DNA of 64,000 bases from Mycobacteroides sp. CBMA 271 (GCF_009729205.1 NZ_VTHB01000004.1:186001-250000); one strand, 5' to 3'; positions 26,353 through 34,528 are shown, counted from the stretch's first letter. Translations and numbers: made by a program. Notes: generated by a model from the sequence alone, not told the origin.

Positions 26353-26940
26353 TCAGTAGGGGAAGTAGGGAAGCAAGGCTTCGATGTTGGCGCGGGCGGC
26401 GGCCAGGCAGTCAGGGTAGGGGGCGAAGCCGTTGTTTCCGTCGCTGACCATCACCCCATACAGGCCTGTGGTGGCCGCGACGTCGATGGCGCATCCGTCC
26501 GTGTGTGGGCGAGACGATACGTAGTAGCTGAGTGCCGTGCGTCCGTTGATTTCGAAGTCGCGGTAGTCCCAGTGGGTATCGTCCTTCTTGTCCATCTTAA
26601 GCGTGTAGTTGGACGCGTCGATGGTGAAGTAGTAACCGGTCCGTGACTTGTATTTGCAGCCGATGACCATTACTCCGTCGGTTCCCAGTGATTTCCGTTC
26701 CGGGGGGCGGGCGTCGAGTTGCTGTTCAGCGATGACGCTTGACGGGATCTCTGTGCACGGCTCCCAGGTGATGCGGGTGTGCCCACTCTTATTTGTCGGG
26801 AGGGGAGAGGTGGTCGGTGTGCCGACTACCGGTTCAGTACACGACAGGGTTGCAAGCCCCAGCATCGCGACAACCGTCGCGCGAAGTAAACACTTGGGGG
26901 CCAACCAGCGGTAGGTTCCGACGTTTCCTGCTGAATACAT
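26353..26940 (-). CDS. DUF3558 lipoprotein (LprB/LprC-like), paralog a
   Basis: A 195-residue lipoprotein. Signal segment LLRATVVAMLGLATL with lipobox LSC, a short Thr/Pro linker, then the DUF3558 domain: ITWEPCTEIPSSVI, GCKYKSRTGYYFTIDASNYTL, WDYRDFEINGRTALSY and ending ALLPYFPY. It is nearly a copy of the neighbour at 26945, so a recent tandem duplication. The ATG at 26940 adds a 15-residue lead before the signal, which may be an extension. Probably cell-surface; role unknown. Confidence 0.8.
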   Translation of the reverse strand: MYSAGNVGTYRWLAPKCLLRATVVAMLGLATLSCTEPVVGTPTTSPLPTNKSGHTRITWEPCTEIPSSVIAEQQLDARPPERKSLGTDGVMVIGCKYKSRTGYYFTIDASNYTLKMDKKDDTHWDYRDFEINGRTALSYYVSSRPHTDGCAIDVAATTGLYGVMVSDGNNGFAPYPDCLAAARANIEALLPYFPY

Positions 26941-26944
26941 CGAG

Positions 26945-27487
26945 TCAGTACGGGAAGTAGGGAAGCAAGGCTTCGATGTTCGCGCGGGCGGCGGCCAGGC
27001 AGTCGGGGTACGGGGCGAAGTCGTTGATGCCCTCGCTGAGCAACACCCCGTAGAGGCCCGTGGTGGCCGCGACGTCGATGGCGCATCCGTCGGTCTTGGG
27101 GCGAGAGGATACGTAGTAGCTGAGTGCCTTGCGTCCGTTGATTTCGAGATCGCGGTAGTCCCAGTGGGTATCGTCCTTCTTGTCCATCTCGAGGGTGTAG
27201 TTGGACGCGTACGCTGAGATGTAGTAGCCGGTCCGTGCTCGATAGTTGCAGCGGATCACCATTACTCCGGTGCTTCCCAGTGATTTCCGTTCTGGTGGGC
27301 GGGAGTCGAGCTGCTGTTGTGTGATGACGCTGGAGGGGATCTCTGTGCACGGCTCCCACTCGATGCGGGTATGCCCACTCTCGTTCGTCGGGAGTGGCGA
27401 GGTAGTCGGTGTGCCGACTACCGGTTCAGCACACGACAGCGTCGCGAGCCCCAGCATCGCAACAACCGTCGCGCGAACCAGCATCAA
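26945..27487 (-). CDS. DUF3558 lipoprotein, paralog b
   Basis: A 180-residue lipoprotein with signal MMLVRATVVAMLGLATLSC (lipobox Cys19) and the DUF3558 pattern (IEWEPCTEIPSSVI, CNYRARTGYYISAYASNYTL, CLAAARANIEALLPYFPY). It is very similar to paralog a, four bases downstream, and more distant from the pair at 31.8-32.9 kb. It starts eight bases after the stop of the helical ESX-like gene, in the unit driven by P2. Confidence 0.82.
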   Translation of the reverse strand: MMLVRATVVAMLGLATLSCAEPVVGTPTTSPLPTNESGHTRIEWEPCTEIPSSVITQQQLDSRPPERKSLGSTGVMVIRCNYRARTGYYISAYASNYTLEMDKKDDTHWDYRDLEINGRKALSYYVSSRPKTDGCAIDVAATTGLYGVLLSEGINDFAPYPDCLAAARANIEALLPYFPY

Positions 27488-27495
27488 GGATCTAC

Positions 27496-27864
27496 TCAGC
27501 GGCCCTGAACGTTGACGGAACGGGCATTGCCGTGGTCCATGTCCTCGGTGCTCTTCCAGGATGCCCGGAAAAGTGTCTTCATCCCCTCCACGTACTCGAT
27601 ATGTGACTGGAAGGTGTTCTCGGCGCAGTTCTGGTCGCCTGCCGCCTTCCTCTGGAACGCGCGAGCGAGATCACGGCCCGAATCGAGGTGATCCTCGGCG
27701 AAACCGAGCTTGAACTGGCTTAGTTGCTTTGCATCGAAAACCAGATCCTGCAACGTGTCGATATACACGTCACACGCTTTCATGATCGCATCGAGCCCCT
27801 CACGATTCATGTGCAGGACGAGCTGGCCGTTGTCGGCGCTCTGGAGCAGCGGGTTGTTACCCAT
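27496..27864 (-). CDS. Small helical ESX-associated protein (WXG100-sized, no clear WxG)
   Basis: A 122-residue protein predicted to be two long helices: residues 20-60 (REGLDAIMKACDVYIDTLQDL) and 62-105 (EDHLDSGRDLARAFQRKA). The size and hairpin form fit WXG100/EspC-type proteins, but the turn lacks WxG and no YxxxD/E is seen at the end. It is the first gene of the unit under ECF promoter P2, followed by two DUF3558 lipoproteins. It is assigned to the ESX group by context and shape only. Confidence 0.6.
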   Translation of the reverse strand: MGNNPLLQSADNGQLVLHMNREGLDAIMKACDVYIDTLQDLVFDAKQLSQFKLGFAEDHLDSGRDLARAFQRKAAGDQNCAENTFQSHIEYVEGMKTLFRASWKSTEDMDHGNARSVNVQGR

Positions 27865-27919
27865 GGGACCCCCTCAGGTCATGGCCGGGTTTGGCCAGGT
27901 GAGATTCATCGTATGTGTG

Positions 27920-27948
27920 TAGGACGCGGGGCGTCCCAGTTCGGTTCC
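27920..27948 (-). promoter_or_regulatory. ECF (SigM-type) promoter P2
   Basis: On the minus strand ATGGAACCGAA carries -35 GGAAC (27948-27944), an 18-base spacer, then CGTCCTA (GTC at 27925-27923). It is about 55 bases upstream of the 122-residue ESX-like gene. Same elements and same spacing as P1 and P3. Confidence 0.7.
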
Positions 27949-27977
27949 ATCGACTTTGGCCCGAGTTTCCTGATCGG

Positions 27978-28214
27978 CTACTGCCTCCACCCCAGCGGGT
28001 CACTACGGAATCCGCTGTAGAAGTCGTCCTCTTCCAGGTCGAGCCGACGAGTCTGCGGGAGGAGTGGTGCGGTCGCGGACTTGGCTGGTGCGGGAGCGGC
28101 ATTCGGTCCGCCCCGCGCTGGAGCGGCAAGCCTCGCTGCCTCAACTGCCTGATCCAGATTCCCGGTACGTAGTGCGTGCAGCACTGCGGGGTGTAGATGA
28201 GATGTGTCGGCCAT
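27978..28214 (-). CDS. Small protein (78 aa), unknown
   Basis: MADTSHLHPAVLHALRTGN begins a short helix, followed by an Ala/Pro linker and an acidic, aromatic tail (LEEDDFYSGFRSDPLGWRQ). It sits between the lipoprotein at 28287 and promoter P2, in the same direction. Its amino-acid pattern reads as coding, unlike the overlapping frames. No family recognised; it may be an accessory of the ESX-like cluster. Confidence 0.5.
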   Translation of the reverse strand: MADTSHLHPAVLHALRTGNLDQAVEAARLAAPARGGPNAAPAPAKSATAPLLPQTRRLDLEEDDFYSGFRSDPLGWRQ

Positions 28215-28286
28215 AGCAGCTCTGCTCGTTTGTCCAGCCAGGAGGTGTCAGTCTGCTCAGCGTAGCTGCTGCTGGTGCCCCGTTCA

Positions 28287-28958
28287 CTAGCGACCAGTAT
28301 TGGCCGGCCAACCGGGAGTTGAAACGGAGCCCTTCTCAATGGGCGGCTCATTCGGGGTACAGGCACTGTCATCGAATCTTCCGTCTGCGGCCGTGATTGG
28401 CCCATACGAAGTCGCGTACCAGTCACTGAACACCGATACAGCTGGAGCTCGTTCAGGTCCGCGCTGGCCGGAGGGAGGGGGAGGTCCCACCCGATGGAAC
28501 CTGAGCCTTACAGCCTGCGAGAACAGGCCAGGGGTTCCGTCTCCATCTCCGACATGAGTTGCACCAAGTGTGCAGACAACCGCTTCTGCGTTGTTTTTGC
28601 CTTGTTCAATCAGGCTGACGACCCAACGTGTGTGGTAGCCGCGGATGCTCATCCCACTCCCAAGGTAGTGATTACCAGTCCGGTCCGCGCCAGCGAATCC
28701 TGGATACGAACCGGCTGACCGCCCCCGATTATCACGGCTGACGTCGTTGGCTTCCACGAACGCGCGGATGAAAGTCCCGTCTGTGCTCATTAGATCTGCA
28801 GCGGATGTAGATGCCCAGTGCTCCGAGTAGTGGATGTTGCCGGGAATGAAATAGCCAGACGCAGTTGTCGTCATCGGGTACCCGCCTGTCGTTGTATCGC
28901 ATCCGGACATGGATAGGCACAGCGCGACCGCTGCGGCTCGGCGCAATCTGAGGTTCAT
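28287..28958 (-). CDS. Lipoprotein partner of the 804-residue ESX-like protein
   Basis: A 223-residue lipoprotein with lipobox MSGC (Cys20) followed by a Thr/Gly linker. The mature part contains HYSEHWASTSAADLMSTDG, a central WVVSLIEQGKN strand and two further cysteines. No family assigned. Its start overlaps the stop of the 804-residue gene by four bases, so the two are translationally coupled. A surface partner or protective role is possible but not shown. Confidence 0.7.
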   Translation of the reverse strand: MNLRLRRAAAVALCLSMSGCDTTTGGYPMTTTASGYFIPGNIHYSEHWASTSAADLMSTDGTFIRAFVEANDVSRDNRGRSAGSYPGFAGADRTGNHYLGSGMSIRGYHTRWVVSLIEQGKNNAEAVVCTLGATHVGDGDGTPGLFSQAVRLRFHRVGPPPPSGQRGPERAPAVSVFSDWYATSYGPITAADGRFDDSACTPNEPPIEKGSVSTPGWPANTGR

Positions 28959-31369
28959 CGAGGCGCCTCTCCGGGGCTAACGGGGGCAGTCAGTCCACTA
29001 GTGCCAATAGCCTTGTCGTGCATGCCATTCTGATAGCCTTCACTCCATTCATTGCCAATTTGCAGTGAATTGTAGATACGCTCAAAATCCTGTGCATTCG
29101 CCTGGACCTTCTCCCAAACAAGCTGCCCCTTCGCGTCAACGAAATCTACTGGCACACCGTGGATCATCACGCCTCGGAAGCGTTCCGCTATTTCACGATT
29201 CGTTTCTAAGTAGCCTTGCGCAGTGCTGTACTCGACGACGCGGCTGTCGGTAAGATTGTTGAATTTCATGTCGGTGTCGTTGAGCATCCGAGTCCACTCG
29301 GAGTCAGACATCTTCCCAGGATCAGTGCCCGGTGGGTATCCGATGATGCTCTCTTTCATGTGATTGCCTAGGATATCGAGCGCTGGGCCAGCCCCTGGTA
29401 GCTTCCCGGCTACTTCGCCGAGGATGGATTTAGCGTCGTCGAAATACGCTGCCTTGTCGTTGTAGCTCCGAAGCGCATCCCAATTCTCGTTCGCCCGCAG
29501 GGCATTGAGTTGCTCATGGTTGGCTTCGGTCATCGCCTGGTTCAGTTGTCCCGCCGCACGCGCAAAGGCGGGGTCCCCTAGCTGGCCTGGTGGATGTTCG
29601 CCGTACTCATGCGCAAAGTGATTCTCCCAAGCGGCCACAGTTTGGTTGATCGCTTCGGCCGACGCGGGGTCAGAGTCGAGCACCTGCAGCATCTTCGCCA
29701 ACTGCTCCGTGTTGGCGAAGGGTTGGAACGATGCGTTGTTGATGCCCTCCGTCGGCATGCCTACGAGATTGCCGAGAAATGGTGCGAGGCTCCCTGTCAT
29801 GGTCTGCACAAGCCCCTTGTTGACCTGCCCGAGGGTGTCGTAGTGACCGTCGTCGCCAGGCACGCGCGCGGCGAGCAGATCGCCGTTTGTGCTCAGCAGG
29901 TGCCCGAGGGCGCTCGCCGATATTGCGGCGTTCCGCCCTTCGAATCCGGGCGCGCGAGCGCTGTCGTCCATCCAGCCGAACACCTTCTGAATCCCATCCT
30001 GCCCTTCGCCGAATCGGTGAGTTACGAGATCGACGAAGGCTTTGTTGCCGTCGAAATGGCCGTTGGTGGCTGCGTTCATTGCTCCTGATGCTTGCGGGTC
30101 GTTGGCCCCCTTCAGGAAATCGGTGACAGCTTGGTGGTCGCCACTGGCGCTGATCAGCATCCTGTTAAGAGTGCTGTTTTGGAGGTTCGGGTCTCCCATT
30201 CCGCCGGCTCGATTGAGCTCGTCGGGCGTACCAGCGTCAAGCGGATTCCACGGCTTCGAAAGATCAACTGGTGCAGCAATCTTGCTCGCCTGATTGAGTA
30301 GCGCTCGGTCAACGTCAGAGCCGCTAAGGCTGCGTGAATCACCGCGGTCGAGCATGTCGGTGAGTGCATTGAACTGATTCATTCGGTCGGTGAAGCCGAC
30401 TTGCAGTTTGTTGGGTGGTTGACTGGTCAGCAGGTCCTGAATTCCTTGGGGGAGGGTTGCCATCCCGCCGTGGTCGCCGGTCCCGGTCTGCAGATTGGGA
30501 TTCCCCAGCATGCGAAGGGCTGTGCCCATCTCGCCCTGTAGCCCAAGCTTTTTCATCGACTCGTTGACTTCGGACGCAGACATCCCGTCCATCCCGTGCA
30601 TCAGAGAGCGCAGGTAGTCGTACTGACCTTGAGGCATCGTTGCGGGCTTGCCCTGGCTGAGCGCATCGAGCTGCTCCGGTGTCCACGATGACATTGCCGC
30701 GCGCACCCGAGCCTTCTGTTCGGGTGTCGCCGTGCCGTCCTCCACAGCTTTGAAGTCTTTGGCAGCTAGGTCACCGCCGGATAGGCCCGCCACCGGAGGC
30801 GCCGCGGCATCGATATCCGCCTTCGCCTTGTTGATGGCGTCCGCGGTATCTCGGTCGGTTTGCCCCAGCTGGTCAGCTTGTCCCTGTAGCTTGACTGTCT
30901 CGGTCCGGGCCTCCTCGGTTCGCTTTGCCTTCACCTCGTTCATGATTTGCTCGGCGGCTTCTTCCGATACGCCGATTACTACGAGTGCTTCCTTGCCCTT
31001 CGCGTAGTTCCACTTGTCGGTGACATTCCAGTCTTCATCGATGTCGAAGTCGTCGGATTCCAGCCCGCGACCATCTGCCTTCAGCGCCCAGATAAGCGGC
31101 TGCATCCGCGACCCGCCCTGCGAGTAGGCGGTCGCCAACGCGGTGTAGCCGTCGGCGATCCTGCGATCCTGCGCCAGTTCGTTGTCTGCACGGCCCTCGG
31201 CGGCGAGCTTCCCGAGGCCCTTCCATTCGAGGTCGTAGATCGTGTCGTGAACCTTGCCCGCGTGATGGCGCAATCTGTTCCCGGCCTCTTGGGTTGGATT
31301 CGCCAACGCGAACAGCGCGTGAGGGAAGGCCTCGTACACGACGCTCTTCTGCGGTCTACCAGTTGTCAT
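28955..31369 (-). CDS. Large WxG-bearing putative ESX substrate (804 aa)
   Basis: The N-terminal 110 residues form a WXG-like hairpin with WKG at 49-51 (DTIYDLEWKGLGKLAAEG), then an acidic linker (ESDDFDIDEDWNVTDK). The rest is almost entirely helical with repeated LxxAxxxP-type segments and no transmembrane or signal sequence. C-terminal part: MIHGVPVDFVDAKGQLVWEKV. Mtb proteins Rv3899c/Rv3900c, in the SigM-dependent esxE/esxF-cpnT neighbourhood, are possible relatives; this is a recollection-based guess. The EspC-like gene lies 11 bases upstream, matching the small-partner/large-substrate layout of type VII effectors. No known toxin motif is visible. Confidence 0.6.
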   Translation of the reverse strand: MTTGRPQKSVVYEAFPHALFALANPTQEAGNRLRHHAGKVHDTIYDLEWKGLGKLAAEGRADNELAQDRRIADGYTALATAYSQGGSRMQPLIWALKADGRGLESDDFDIDEDWNVTDKWNYAKGKEALVVIGVSEEAAEQIMNEVKAKRTEEARTETVKLQGQADQLGQTDRDTADAINKAKADIDAAAPPVAGLSGGDLAAKDFKAVEDGTATPEQKARVRAAMSSWTPEQLDALSQGKPATMPQGQYDYLRSLMHGMDGMSASEVNESMKKLGLQGEMGTALRMLGNPNLQTGTGDHGGMATLPQGIQDLLTSQPPNKLQVGFTDRMNQFNALTDMLDRGDSRSLSGSDVDRALLNQASKIAAPVDLSKPWNPLDAGTPDELNRAGGMGDPNLQNSTLNRMLISASGDHQAVTDFLKGANDPQASGAMNAATNGHFDGNKAFVDLVTHRFGEGQDGIQKVFGWMDDSARAPGFEGRNAAISASALGHLLSTNGDLLAARVPGDDGHYDTLGQVNKGLVQTMTGSLAPFLGNLVGMPTEGINNASFQPFANTEQLAKMLQVLDSDPASAEAINQTVAAWENHFAHEYGEHPPGQLGDPAFARAAGQLNQAMTEANHEQLNALRANENWDALRSYNDKAAYFDDAKSILGEVAGKLPGAGPALDILGNHMKESIIGYPPGTDPGKMSDSEWTRMLNDTDMKFNNLTDSRVVEYSTAQGYLETNREIAERFRGVMIHGVPVDFVDAKGQLVWEKVQANAQDFERIYNSLQIGNEWSEGYQNGMHDKAIGTSGLTAPVSPGEAPR

Positions 31370-31380
31370 TTCGTCCCCCG

Positions 31381-31704
31381 CTACCGTGCTGAGTTCAAGT
31401 CGCCCATGGATGACATCTGAGTGCCGGCCAACTCAGACAACGACTTGGTGTTTCCCCGTTCGGTGTCCTCGTACGAGTCGGCAGAACGATGCAGAAGCTG
31501 CCCCATCTCGTCATAACGGCCGGCTGCCACACTCAGTGAGCTGCGCATCGAATCGGCAGCTGGCTGAAGTGCTGCTGCTGTGGCGAAACCCTTGAGACCG
31601 TCGCTTGCTTCGTCTGAGGGTGGGACCCGTATGCCTTTGACCTCGGATGCTGTCGCGGACAGCTTGTCCCCACCACTTCGAACATTGGCCGGATTGACCT
31701 CCAC
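31381..31704 (-). CDS. EspC-like (DUF2580) type VII secretion target
   Basis: A 107-residue protein in the EspC/DUF2580 style: MEVNPANVRSGGDKLSATAS, a second helix LQPAADSMRSSLSVAAGRYDEMG, and the export signal YxxxE at Tyr78-Glu82 (YEDTE). It is the first gene of the P1 unit and sits 11 bases before the 804-residue gene, so it is the likely secretion partner. The family call is reasonably firm; partner identity is inferred. Confidence 0.72.
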   Translation of the reverse strand: MEVNPANVRSGGDKLSATASEVKGIRVPPSDEASDGLKGFATAAALQPAADSMRSSLSVAAGRYDEMGQLLHRSADSYEDTERGNTKSLSELAGTQMSSMGDLNSAR

Positions 31705-31748
31705 GGAATCCCCTCACAACAAGACGTGCAATCAGCGTTACATAAGGG

Positions 31749-31777
31749 TCAGACTCCGCATGCCCCGATTCGGTTCC
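31749..31777 (-). promoter_or_regulatory. ECF (SigM-type) promoter P1
   Basis: On the minus strand ATGGAACCGAA carries -35 GGAAC (31777-31773), an 18-base spacer, then GTCTGA (GTC at 31754-31752). The predicted start site is about 40 bases before the EspC-like ATG at 31704. It matches P2 and P3 in sequence and spacing. Confidence 0.7.
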
Positions 31778-31816
31778 ATCGAATTTCGGCCGATCTTGCG
31801 CTTGGGGGGTGGTTCG

Positions 31817-32392
31817 TCATCGCGGAAAGTAAGGCGCGAGGGCCTCAGCGTTCGTGCGGGCCGCGGTCAAACAGTCCGAGTATGGGGCGAAACTGTCGTC
31901 TCCCGTTCCGACCAGGACGCCGTACACCCCGGTGGACGCGGCGATGTTCAGTGCGCAGGAGTCGGCGTTCGGCTCTGGCTTGCCGTAGCCGAATAGGGCC
32001 CGGCGGCCACCAATCACGAGCTCCTGATATCCCCAGTAGTTGTCTGCCTTCCTCAGGTTGTCCAGCGTGTAGTTCGATGCGGCGATGGTCAGGTAGTAGT
32101 CCCCTCGCGAGTGGAGCTTGCAGAACACGTTCTCGATCTGACCATCCGTCTGGGTGTCGAGTCTGGGTGGACGTTCGTCGAGCTGCAGCTGTGCGATGAC
32201 GCTTGCCGGGACGTCCTTGCACGGGTCGAAAGTGACATGCGGAAGGCCGGTCGGCGTCGTGGTCGTCGGTGTCGACGAGACCGCCAACGATCCGGCTGGT
32301 GCAGACGCTGGAGACCCCGATATCGGAGTCGCGCATCCTGCGACGGCCAACGCCACCGACATGACGGCTCGGTTCCACCTTGCACCGGGCAT
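31817..32392 (-). CDS. DUF3558 lipoprotein, paralog c
   Basis: A 191-residue lipoprotein with lipobox VAGC (Cys20), a long Ser/Thr/Pro linker and the DUF3558 domain (VTFDPCKDVPASVI, FCKLHSRGDYYLTIAASNYTL, YQELVIGGRRALFGY, APYFPR). It starts two bases after the stop of paralog d, so the two are co-translated. It is closer to paralog d than to a and b. Confidence 0.82.
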   Translation of the reverse strand: MPGARWNRAVMSVALAVAGCATPISGSPASAPAGSLAVSSTPTTTTPTGLPHVTFDPCKDVPASVIAQLQLDERPPRLDTQTDGQIENVFCKLHSRGDYYLTIAASNYTLDNLRKADNYWGYQELVIGGRRALFGYGKPEPNADSCALNIAASTGVYGVLVGTGDDSFAPYSDCLTAARTNAEALAPYFPR

Positions 32393-32393
32393 A

Positions 32394-32924
32394 TCAGAGC
32401 GGGAAGTACGGGAGAAGGGCTTCGGTGTTCGTGCGCACCGCCGTCATGCAGTCGGGGTATGGATCGAACGAATGGTCCGCAGTACCAACAAGAACTCCGT
32501 ACACCCCGGTCGTCGCGGACACGTTGATCGAGCAGTCGTCCGTCGACGGTTGCGGTGAGTCGATGGTGCTGATGGCCTTACGCCCACCGACCTCAATTTC
32601 CCGCAGATCCCACCCCTTGTTGGCCTTCTTGAGGGCCTCCAACGTGTGATTCGAGGCGGCAATCGTGAGGTAGTACTTGCCCTGTGAGCGGTACTTGCAG
32701 AACACCGTCTCGATCTCGCCGTCCGTCTGGCTGTCTGGTCGAGGTTTACTCAGCTTCAGATCCGCGATGACCTTGGCGGGTATGTCCTTGCACGGGTCGA
32801 AGGTGATGTGGACACGCCCCGCGGTGTTGGTCGGTATCGACGACATGGCCGCGGATCCAGAAATTGGGTTGGAACATCCCACGAGAACGAGCAGCAGCGA
32901 CGCGAATGCGGCTATACGAGGCAT
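32394..32924 (-). CDS. DUF3558 lipoprotein, paralog d
   Basis: A 176-residue lipoprotein with lipobox LVGC (Cys16) and the DUF3558 domain (ITFDPCKDIPAKVI, FCKYRSQGKYYLTIAASNHTL, LREIEVGGRKAISTI, ALLPYFPL). First gene of the c/d pair. Its upstream region shows no ECF-type motif but holds a short relic of another DUF3558 3' end. Confidence 0.82.
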   Translation of the reverse strand: MPRIAAFASLLLVLVGCSNPISGSAAMSSIPTNTAGRVHITFDPCKDIPAKVIADLKLSKPRPDSQTDGEIETVFCKYRSQGKYYLTIAASNHTLEALKKANKGWDLREIEVGGRKAISTIDSPQPSTDDCSINVSATTGVYGVLVGTADHSFDPYPDCMTAVRTNTEALLPYFPL

Positions 32925-32952
32925 CTAACACACCCTTCTGGATCAGCCGCAT

Positions 32953-33000
32953 TTACTGCGGAAGTAGGGAGGAATGGTTCGGTGCACGCGAGATGATCCG
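32953..33000 (-). pseudogene. Possible relic of a fifth DUF3558 gene (3' end)
   Basis: The plus-strand stretch GCGGAAGTAGGGAGGAATGG resembles the matching ends of the four DUF3558 genes (GGGAAGTAGGGAAGCAAGG). Translated on the minus strand it gives RVHRTIPPYFR, matching the family ending (EALLPYFP). No open frame extends from it. Confidence 0.35.
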
Positions 33001-33022
33001 AATCCGCATGCGAGCCAACTGT

Positions 33023-33448
33023 CTAGGCCTTGGTCAACTTCGCCGGAATGACTGCGGCGCTGCCAGGCTTGTTGCAGGGAAGGCTATTGGCGACCGTTCC
33101 GGTGAGGGTTGATGCGTCGAGGACGTACGTCAGGGTCGACTTCTCCGCCCCGTGACTGCACTCAAGTGGCGGCAGCTCGCGCGTTGCTTGCCACTTGTTG
33201 TCGATCAAGTGGAGGTCGGCCGTCCATCCCAGTGACGACGTCACGCGGCTGCACGCCGGGCCGCAGGGCTCGATCTGCCACGTCGACTTGTTGATCGTGC
33301 CGCCCTTGCGTGGCTCGCCGTCGATCGTGAGCTGCGTGCCGTCGGCCACGAACGTGTACGTCCCACCGAGTTCCGTCGTAGTCGGTTCAGATTGATGCGT
33401 GCATCCCGCCAGAATCAGCGCGATGGCGGCCAGCGCGACGAGTCTCAT
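33023..33448 (-). CDS. Small lipoprotein, unknown function
   Basis: The ATG at 33448 gives 141 residues: signal MRLVALAAIALILAGC with Cys16, then a beta-rich domain (GTYTFVADGTQLTIDGEP; SLGWTADLHLIDNKW) with four cysteines, probably two disulfides. It starts on the last base of the NiCoT stop, so it is co-transcribed with the transporter. Longer upstream starts run into the transporter gene and are rejected. Confidence 0.7.
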   Translation of the reverse strand: MRLVALAAIALILAGCTHQSEPTTTELGGTYTFVADGTQLTIDGEPRKGGTINKSTWQIEPCGPACSRVTSSLGWTADLHLIDNKWQATRELPPLECSHGAEKSTLTYVLDASTLTGTVANSLPCNKPGSAAVIPAKLTKA

Positions 33449-34518
33449 CACCCTCCCCACCGTCTGCGCACTCCGGTGTACCGCCAGCCCAACGCGGCCA
33501 CGCCCCACGTGACGATGAACAGCGCCACGATCACGTAACCCATCGCTGCCAGATCAAGCCCGCCCACCGCAGCCAGCGGCCCGGTGGTGATGTCCAGCTT
33601 CTCGGTGAGAATCGAAATGATCTCCTGCACACCGATCAGCATCGCGACTGCCACCGACAGGCCGGTGACCACGAGGTTGTAGTAGATCTTGCGAGCCGGT
33701 TGTTGAAACGCCCAGTCGTAGGCGAAGTTCATCAGCGATCCGTCGAGCGAATCGAATAGCGACATCCCTGCGCTGAACAGGATGGGCAGCACCAGGATCG
33801 CGTACCAGGGCAGTCCGGTCACCGCGGCACCGCCGGCGATCACCAGCAGCGATATCTCGGTGACCGTGTCGAACCCCAGCCCGAACAGCAGCCCCACCGG
33901 ATACATCTGCCACGGCTTGCGGATCGCCGTCATCAACGGCCCGAAAAGCCGGTTCAGCCCACCGCGATTGGACAGCTCGCGCTCCAGCGCCGCCTCGTCG
34001 ACCTCGCCGCCGCGCATCCGCTGGGCAATCCGGTAGATCCCGATCAGTGACACCAGATTGAGCAGCCCGATGAGCAACAGGAACGTTCCCGACACCGCCG
34101 TCCCGAACACGCCCGTCCACTGCTGCAGCGACGATTGTTCATCGGAAACATTGGCCGCCAACGCCTTAACGCCGAGCGCCAGCAGGCCCACCATGATGAA
34201 CACGATCGAGGAATGTCCTAGGGAGAACCAGAACCCCACCGACATCGGGCGTCGGCCGTCGGCGACCAGCTTGCGGGTGGTGTTATCAATGGCCGCAATG
34301 TGATCGGCGTCGAAGGCGTGCCGCATGCCCAGTGTGTACGCCGTCACCCCCAGTCCGACGCCGAAGACGCTTCCCTGCACGGTGAAATGCGCGGGGGCCA
34401 CCAGAAAGAGCAGCATGCCCCATCCGAGGATGTGCAGCGCGGCCACCGCGACGCTCATTCCGATGACGCTGCGCCGCTGACCTACATCCAAACGACGCCA
34501 CGCGGTGAGAATCGGCAC
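33448..34518 (-). CDS. Nickel/cobalt transporter (HoxN/NixA, NiCoT family)
   Basis: From GTG 34518, a 356-residue permease with about eight transmembrane helices. The metal-binding signature HAFDADHI (HX4DH) is in the second helix, with GFWFSLGHSSIVF and LLFGLGFDTVTE, the other NiCoT motifs. It imports Ni2+ or Co2+ at high affinity. Cobalamin genes cobD and cobC lie within 5 kb, which favours cobalt; this is an inference. The upstream MpaB-like gene ends ten bases before its start. Confidence 0.88.
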   Translation of the reverse strand: MPILTAWRRLDVGQRRSVIGMSVAVAALHILGWGMLLFLVAPAHFTVQGSVFGVGLGVTAYTLGMRHAFDADHIAAIDNTTRKLVADGRRPMSVGFWFSLGHSSIVFIMVGLLALGVKALAANVSDEQSSLQQWTGVFGTAVSGTFLLLIGLLNLVSLIGIYRIAQRMRGGEVDEAALERELSNRGGLNRLFGPLMTAIRKPWQMYPVGLLFGLGFDTVTEISLLVIAGGAAVTGLPWYAILVLPILFSAGMSLFDSLDGSLMNFAYDWAFQQPARKIYYNLVVTGLSVAVAMLIGVQEIISILTEKLDITTGPLAAVGGLDLAAMGYVIVALFIVTWGVAALGWRYTGVRRRWGG

Positions 34519-34528
34519 GCCTGCGAGC

